Positions 61,140-64,000 of a stretch of DNA of 64,000 bases are shown here, piece by piece. Both the position numbers and the translations under genes were made by a program. The first letter of the stretch is position 1, and every line of letters starts with the position of its first letter. A model generated the notes under the pieces. That model was not told the DNA's origin and ran no database searches. It worked only from the letters and a program-made list of their open reading frames with translations. The stretch covers positions 97,654 to 161,653 of the forward strand of contig NZ_BSFE01000007.1 of assembly GCF_027922185.1 (NCBI RefSeq), written 5' to 3'. This stretch comes from Maricaulis virginensis (GTDB lineage: Bacteria > Pseudomonadota > Alphaproteobacteria > Caulobacterales > Maricaulaceae).

Positions 61140-61598
61140 CTAGCCGTTGCAGACCGGCATGACGCCGACAATACGGCCGTCCCGGATTTCCATCTCGATC
61201 TGGCCCGGGCCGGTTTCCTCGGCATAGACGAGCAGGTCGGCCGGTGCCCCCGGCATGACAAGTTCGCGGCGTCCGGCGCGGGACGGGGCGCGCGTTGCGG
61301 TGCGGATATAGATGGCGCCCGGCGCGGCTTCGGGGCGCGGGCTGACGACGGCCCCCGGTCGGCCCAGAACCGTCACGGCCTGACCGGTTTCCAGCACCAG
61401 GTCCGAACCGACGGCGGAGATCCGGCCGTTTTCGATGAAGATGTCCTGGTCGCTCCAGCGGCCCGAGGCATCGACAATGGTCACATCCTGCAGCAGGAGC
61501 GGCGTCGCATCACAACCGGTATCGGCCGCATGCGCCGTTGCCGCCAGGGCAAGAGCACCAAGCGAGCTTGTCAGACATTTGTTCAGGACACGAAGCAT
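61140..61598 (-). CDS. Secreted amidohydrolase-like beta-sandwich protein without catalytic barrel
   Basis: A 152-residue protein with a signal peptide ending near AHA-AD (residue 24). Residues 34-66 (LLLQDVTIVDASGRWSDQDI, then ENGRISAVG) match the start of an amidohydrolase, and residues 118-145 (APADLLVYAEE, EIRDGRIVG) match its C-terminal strands. The about 300-residue barrel with all metal ligands is absent; a 50-residue linker replaces it. Cys29 and Cys150 could form a disulfide. GGAG precedes ATG 61598 at good spacing, and the frame is open, so it seems a real gene. No function is known to me. Confidence 0.7.
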   Translation of the reverse strand: MLRVLNKCLTSSLGALALAATAHAADTGCDATPLLLQDVTIVDASGRWSDQDIFIENGRISAVGSDLVLETGQAVTVLGRPGAVVSPRPEAAPGAIYIRTATRAPSRAGRRELVMPGAPADLLVYAEETGPGQIEMEIRDGRIVGVMPVCNG

Positions 61599-61749
61599 TT
61601 GTCACTCCAGATGAGTGCGGTCCTCTTCGTCCGTACACCGATTCCGTTCAAGACAAGGTTTTATGACAACGGCGTTTATACGCGTTTTATCAAATTATTC
61701 CGGGACTTGCACAAGGCCTGCCCGGCGCGGTCCTGAAGAGGATGACAGA

Positions 61750-62220
61750 TCAGCTGCCCTTGCGCCGGGCCCGGAAGAAGGACCGCAACAGTTCGGCGCT
61801 TTTCTCGGCCAGTATCCCCTGCGCCACATCCGGTCGCCAGTGACAGGTCGGCTGCTGGAAAAAGCGCGGGCCGTGTTCCACGGCGCCACCCTTGGGATCG
61901 CTCGCGCCAAAGACCAGCCGGCCGATCCGTGCATGGCTGATCGCCCCGGCACACATCGCACACGGTTCCAGCGTGACGTAGAGCTCCAGCCCCGTCAGGC
62001 GGTAATTCTCCCGCTTCTGTGCTGCCGCGCGCAGCGCCAGGATTTCCGCATGCCCGGCCGGATCATGACCGGCAATCGGCCTGTTGTGCGCTTCCGCGAC
62101 GATCTCGTCCGTGGCCGGATCGACCACCAGCGCACCGATCGGCGCTTCGCCGGCCTCAGCGGCTGCCTGCGCCAGTTCTAGCGCTCGGGCCATAAAACGT
62201 GTATCGCGCGGGTCCGTCAT
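61750..62220 (-). CDS. tadA: tRNA-specific adenosine deaminase
   Basis: The 156-residue zinc deaminase converts the wobble adenosine of tRNA-Arg(ACG) to inosine. Zinc and catalytic residues are His57-Ala-Glu59 (GHAEILAL) and Cys87/Cys90 (LEPCAMC), and FFQQ near the C-terminus is typical. I chose ATG 62220 (MTDPRDTRF) over ATG 62256, which would run into the divergent rluB promoter. The gap 61599-61749 contains an AT-rich stretch (61650-61710) likely to promote the neighbouring secreted-protein gene. Confidence 0.94.
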   Translation of the reverse strand: MTDPRDTRFMARALELAQAAAEAGEAPIGALVVDPATDEIVAEAHNRPIAGHDPAGHAEILALRAAAQKRENYRLTGLELYVTLEPCAMCAGAISHARIGRLVFGASDPKGGAVEHGPRFFQQPTCHWRPDVAQGILAEKSAELLRSFFRARRKGS

Positions 62221-62258
62221 CCGCTGCGGGTTAGAGTGGCCGCCAGAAAGGGTCAAGC

Positions 62259-63245
62259 GTGAGCGAAGCCTCCGATACGTCCGAACGCATTGCCAAATAC
62301 CTCGCCCGGGCCGGCGTGGCCTCGCGCCGCGAGGTCGAACGCATGATCGAGGACGGCCGCATCTCCCTGAATGGCAAGCGCCTGGACACGCCCGCCGTGA
62401 AGGTCACCCAGGCCGACCGGATCGAGGTCGACGGCAAGCCGGTCGACCCGCCGGCGGCGACACGCCTGTGGCGCTATCACAAGCCGACGGGCCTGGTGAC
62501 CACCCATGCCGACCCGGAAGGCCGCGAGACCGTGTTCGATGCGCTGCCGAAGGATATGGGGCGTGTGATCTCGGTCGGCCGCCTCGACCTGACCTCGGAA
62601 GGCCTCCTGCTGCTCACCAATGACGGCGCCCTCGCCCGCGCCCTGGAATTGCCCGCCACCGGCTGGATGCGCCGCTATCGCGCCCGCGCCTTCGGCTCGA
62701 TCGATGAGGCCGCCGTGAACAAGCTGCGCGCCGGCGTCACCGTGGACGGCATCAAGTACGGCCCGATGGATGTCGAGGTCGAGCGCGAGACCGGCTCGAA
62801 TATCTGGCTCGATATCGGTATCCGCGAAGGCAAGAATCGCGAGGTCCGCAAGGCGCTCGACAGTGTCGGCCTGAAGGTGAACCGGCTGATCCGCACGGCC
62901 TACGGTCCGTTCCAGCTGGGCGATCTGCCGCGCGGCGAGGTCAAGGCCGTGCCGGGCCGCGTGCTGCGCGACCAGGCCGGGCATCTTGTCGAGATGGCGG
63001 CCACCACCGGCGAGGCTGTCGCGAAGAAAAAGCCCGCCCGTCCCGGCCGCAAGCCGGTCAAGCGCAAGATGGGCGGGGCCGGTCAGCCCGGCCTGCCCAA
63101 ACCGGCTGCTGACGAGGATGGCGCCAAGCCGCTCAAGCGGGCCCGCGGCCGTCCCGCCGTGCGCCGTCCAGCCGGAAAATCGGCGGCAGCCGATCGCGAT
63201 ACCGCGCCCGGCCGTCCGCCGCGCAAGCCGCAGGGACGCCGCTAG
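62259..63245 (+). CDS. rluB: Pseudouridine synthase, RluB/RsuA family
   Basis: The 328-residue enzyme has an N-terminal S4 domain (residues 9-55, RIAKYLARAGVASRREVER) and an RsuA-type catalytic domain with the Asp in GRLDLTSEGLLLLTNDG. NREVRKALDSVGLKVNRLIRTAYGPF (in pieces) is characteristic of the RluB branch acting on 23S rRNA position 2605. The last about 85 residues are a Lys/Arg/Pro-rich tail, common in alphaproteobacterial members. GTG 62259 is the start; rsmD follows after 3 bases. Confidence 0.92.
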   Translation: MSEASDTSERIAKYLARAGVASRREVERMIEDGRISLNGKRLDTPAVKVTQADRIEVDGKPVDPPAATRLWRYHKPTGLVTTHADPEGRETVFDALPKDMGRVISVGRLDLTSEGLLLLTNDGALARALELPATGWMRRYRARAFGSIDEAAVNKLRAGVTVDGIKYGPMDVEVERETGSNIWLDIGIREGKNREVRKALDSVGLKVNRLIRTAYGPFQLGDLPRGEVKAVPGRVLRDQAGHLVEMAATTGEAVAKKKPARPGRKPVKRKMGGAGQPGLPKPAADEDGAKPLKRARGRPAVRRPAGKSAAADRDTAPGRPPRKPQGRR

Positions 63246-63248
63246 GAC

Positions 63249-63815
63249 ATGCGGGTCGTCGGCGGAAGATTCCGCAATCGCGCCCTGGTCGCGCCGAAAG
63301 GCCGTTCCACCCGCCCCACCTCCGACCGGGCGCGCGAGAACATGTTCAATGTGATTGAGCATGCCGACTGGTGCCCGCCGATCGGGGGGGCCCGGGTGAT
63401 CGATCTCTACGCCGGATCCGGTGCGCTGGGCATCGAGGCCGTGTCCCGTGGCGCCGCCTTCTGCCTGTTCGTGGAAATGGCCGCCGAGGCGCGCGGCGCG
63501 ATCCGCGACAATGTCGACACGCTGCAGCTCTTCGGCGTCACCCGCATCCATCGCCGCGACGCCACGGCGCTGGGCGAGAAGCCGTCCAATCTGGGTGCGC
63601 CCTTCGACCTGGCCTTCCTCGACCCGCCCTATGGCCACGGCCTGGGCGAAAAGACGCTGGCGAAACTGGTCGAGGGCAAATGGGTCAGCGACGATGCCGT
63701 CGCCGTCCTCGAAGTCGGCGCCGATGAAGACCCCGAGACACCGGGCTGGCACCGCCAGACCGTCAAGGAATACGGCGCCGCCAAAGTCCTCTTCCTGACC
63801 CGCGACAAGACCTGA
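63249..63815 (+). CDS. rsmD: 16S rRNA (guanine-966-N2)-methyltransferase
   Basis: The 188-residue methyltransferase modifies G966 of 16S rRNA. It starts RVVGGRFRNRALVAPKG, has TRPTSDRARENMFN, SAM motif VIDLYAGSGALGIEAVSRG, and the catalytic FLDPPYGHGLG near residue 125. It is cotranscribed with rluB, as in many Alphaproteobacteria. A dispersed repeat begins 18 bases after its stop. Confidence 0.96.
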   Translation: MRVVGGRFRNRALVAPKGRSTRPTSDRARENMFNVIEHADWCPPIGGARVIDLYAGSGALGIEAVSRGAAFCLFVEMAAEARGAIRDNVDTLQLFGVTRIHRRDATALGEKPSNLGAPFDLAFLDPPYGHGLGEKTLAKLVEGKWVSDDAVAVLEVGADEDPETPGWHRQTVKEYGAAKVLFLTRDKT

Positions 63816-63832
63816 CCGCACGCTACTCTCAC

Positions 63833-63918
63833 CGTTTTCCCCGGCCCCCGTGCCGGGGTCCGGCTGAGCCCGTATCTGAAACGCCGCTGGGCCCCGGAAC
63901 AAGTGTTCAGCCCGGGGA
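63833..63918 (-). repeat. Dispersed repeat (copy 2, inverted relative to 13438-13519)
   Basis: Reading the minus strand gives CCGGGGCCCAGCGGCGTTTC, a short variable spacer, GGCTCAGCCGG and a GCCGGGGAAAAC end, in the same order as at 13438-13519. The outer hairpin loop differs: the 13-kb copy has a 7-base loop, whereas here the loop region contains AACAAGTGTTCAG. The IS-like end begins in or just after this loop. Confidence 0.75.
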
Positions 63919-64000
63919 CATCATTAACGGGTGTTCGGAGACATGGTTGACACCTTGTGGCTTGGATTTCGTCTCTTGGACAGGAGGCGGCGATGGTCTG
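63919..64000 (+). mobile_element. Probable left end of an insertion sequence (IS481-like), cut by window edge
   Basis: The words GTGTTCGGAGACATGGTTGACACC followed by a purine-rich Shine-Dalgarno (GGAGGCGG) and an ATG resemble, from memory, the upstream ends of IS481-type elements in Alphaproteobacteria (the quoted stretch is at 63931-63954). A degenerate copy of its first part may lie at 63904-63921, across the boundary with the repeat. Only 80 bases are available and no terminal repeat can be checked, so this is tentative. Confidence 0.4.
63993..64000 (+). CDS. Start of a gene cut by the window edge (possible transposase)
   Basis: ATG at 63993 stands 3 bases after GGAGGCGG, a strong Shine-Dalgarno, and reads Met-Val-Trp or similar before the window ends. 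Transposase identity rests only on the preceding IS-like sequence. Confidence 0.35.

Noticed and set aside
62253..63902. 549-residue minus-strand frame opposite rluB and rsmD
   Set aside because: Antisense to two well-supported rRNA modification genes; its start is in the dispersed repeat.

Overview
The window is a high-GC, gene-dense chromosomal segment of an alphaproteobacterium. Pointers to that class are the ubiquinone genes (ubiA, ubiD, ubiG), a class I (archaeal-type) lysyl-tRNA synthetase, several small families that are essentially alphaproteobacterial (DUF1178, DUF2093, DUF4170), an ETF-beta lysine methyltransferase-like enzyme and an NDUFAF5-like methyltransferase. The mix of M16 peptidase pair, globin-coupled receptor, Flp pilin and palindromic intergenic repeats suggests Caulobacterales/Maricaulales (Maricaulis or Oceanicaulis-like); this placement is inference. 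No rRNA, tRNA or CRISPR was seen, and almost everything reads as core genome.

Layout. 1-6303: the gshA start and rsmE diverge from ubiA; a lipoprotein M16 protease and its non-catalytic partner end in a good terminator; then a VOC protein and an ETF-beta methyltransferase-like gene. 6339-6872: a palindromic repeat carrying a DUF559 (Vsr-like) nuclease gene. 6966-16754: MarR and crotonase genes, a serine hydrolase, an ArsR/tandem-AHSA1 pair, a degenerate BLUF protein, ubiD, a LOG-family protein, a two-lobed aspartic protease with PDZ, a threonine aldolase and an ArsC-like protein. 16875-22561: ispG, rodZ-like, ptsP and lysC. 22783-27664: ubiG, a soluble globin-MCP-CZB-PilZ receptor, a PhnB-like protein, and an HxlR regulator divergent from an NTF2-like/SDR pair. 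27689-32573: DUF1178, nitrilase, grxC, comF, an NDUFAF5-like methyltransferase, an Flp pilin without a normal start codon, a NUDIX hydrolase and a parvulin lipoprotein. 32749-40948: secA, GNAT, an XRE regulator with two paralogous membrane proteins, lysyl-tRNA synthetase, an alaC-like aminotransferase and DUF1232.

41153-52732: a 72-residue flagellar-like protein, frnE, MAPEG, pmbA, DUF4170, an MsbA-like exporter, a hybrid-less sensor kinase, a Cys-dependent phosphatase, and a tight lipid A/Kdo cluster (DUF374 acyltransferase, waaA, lpxK, lpxL). With the exporter upstream, this region forms an outer-membrane lipid assembly neighbourhood. 52753-64000: M23 peptidase, DUF2093, xseA, purD, a secreted amidohydrolase, an APH-like kinase, TSUP permease, GNAT, a secreted barrel-less amidohydrolase-like protein, tadA, rluB, rsmD, and the probable left end of an insertion sequence.

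The most unusual structure is the family of palindromic elements in gene-end gaps. The copy at 46076-46231 exactly fills the space between two convergent stop codons. The copy at 6339-6872 is the same element split in its middle by a DUF559 nuclease gene, which looks like a cargo-bearing form of an otherwise non-coding repeat. Other second-look items are the globin-MCP-CZB-PilZ receptor, the amidohydrolase-like protein without a TIM barrel, the BLUF domain lacking its photochemical residues, and two genes whose only plausible full-length start is CTG.
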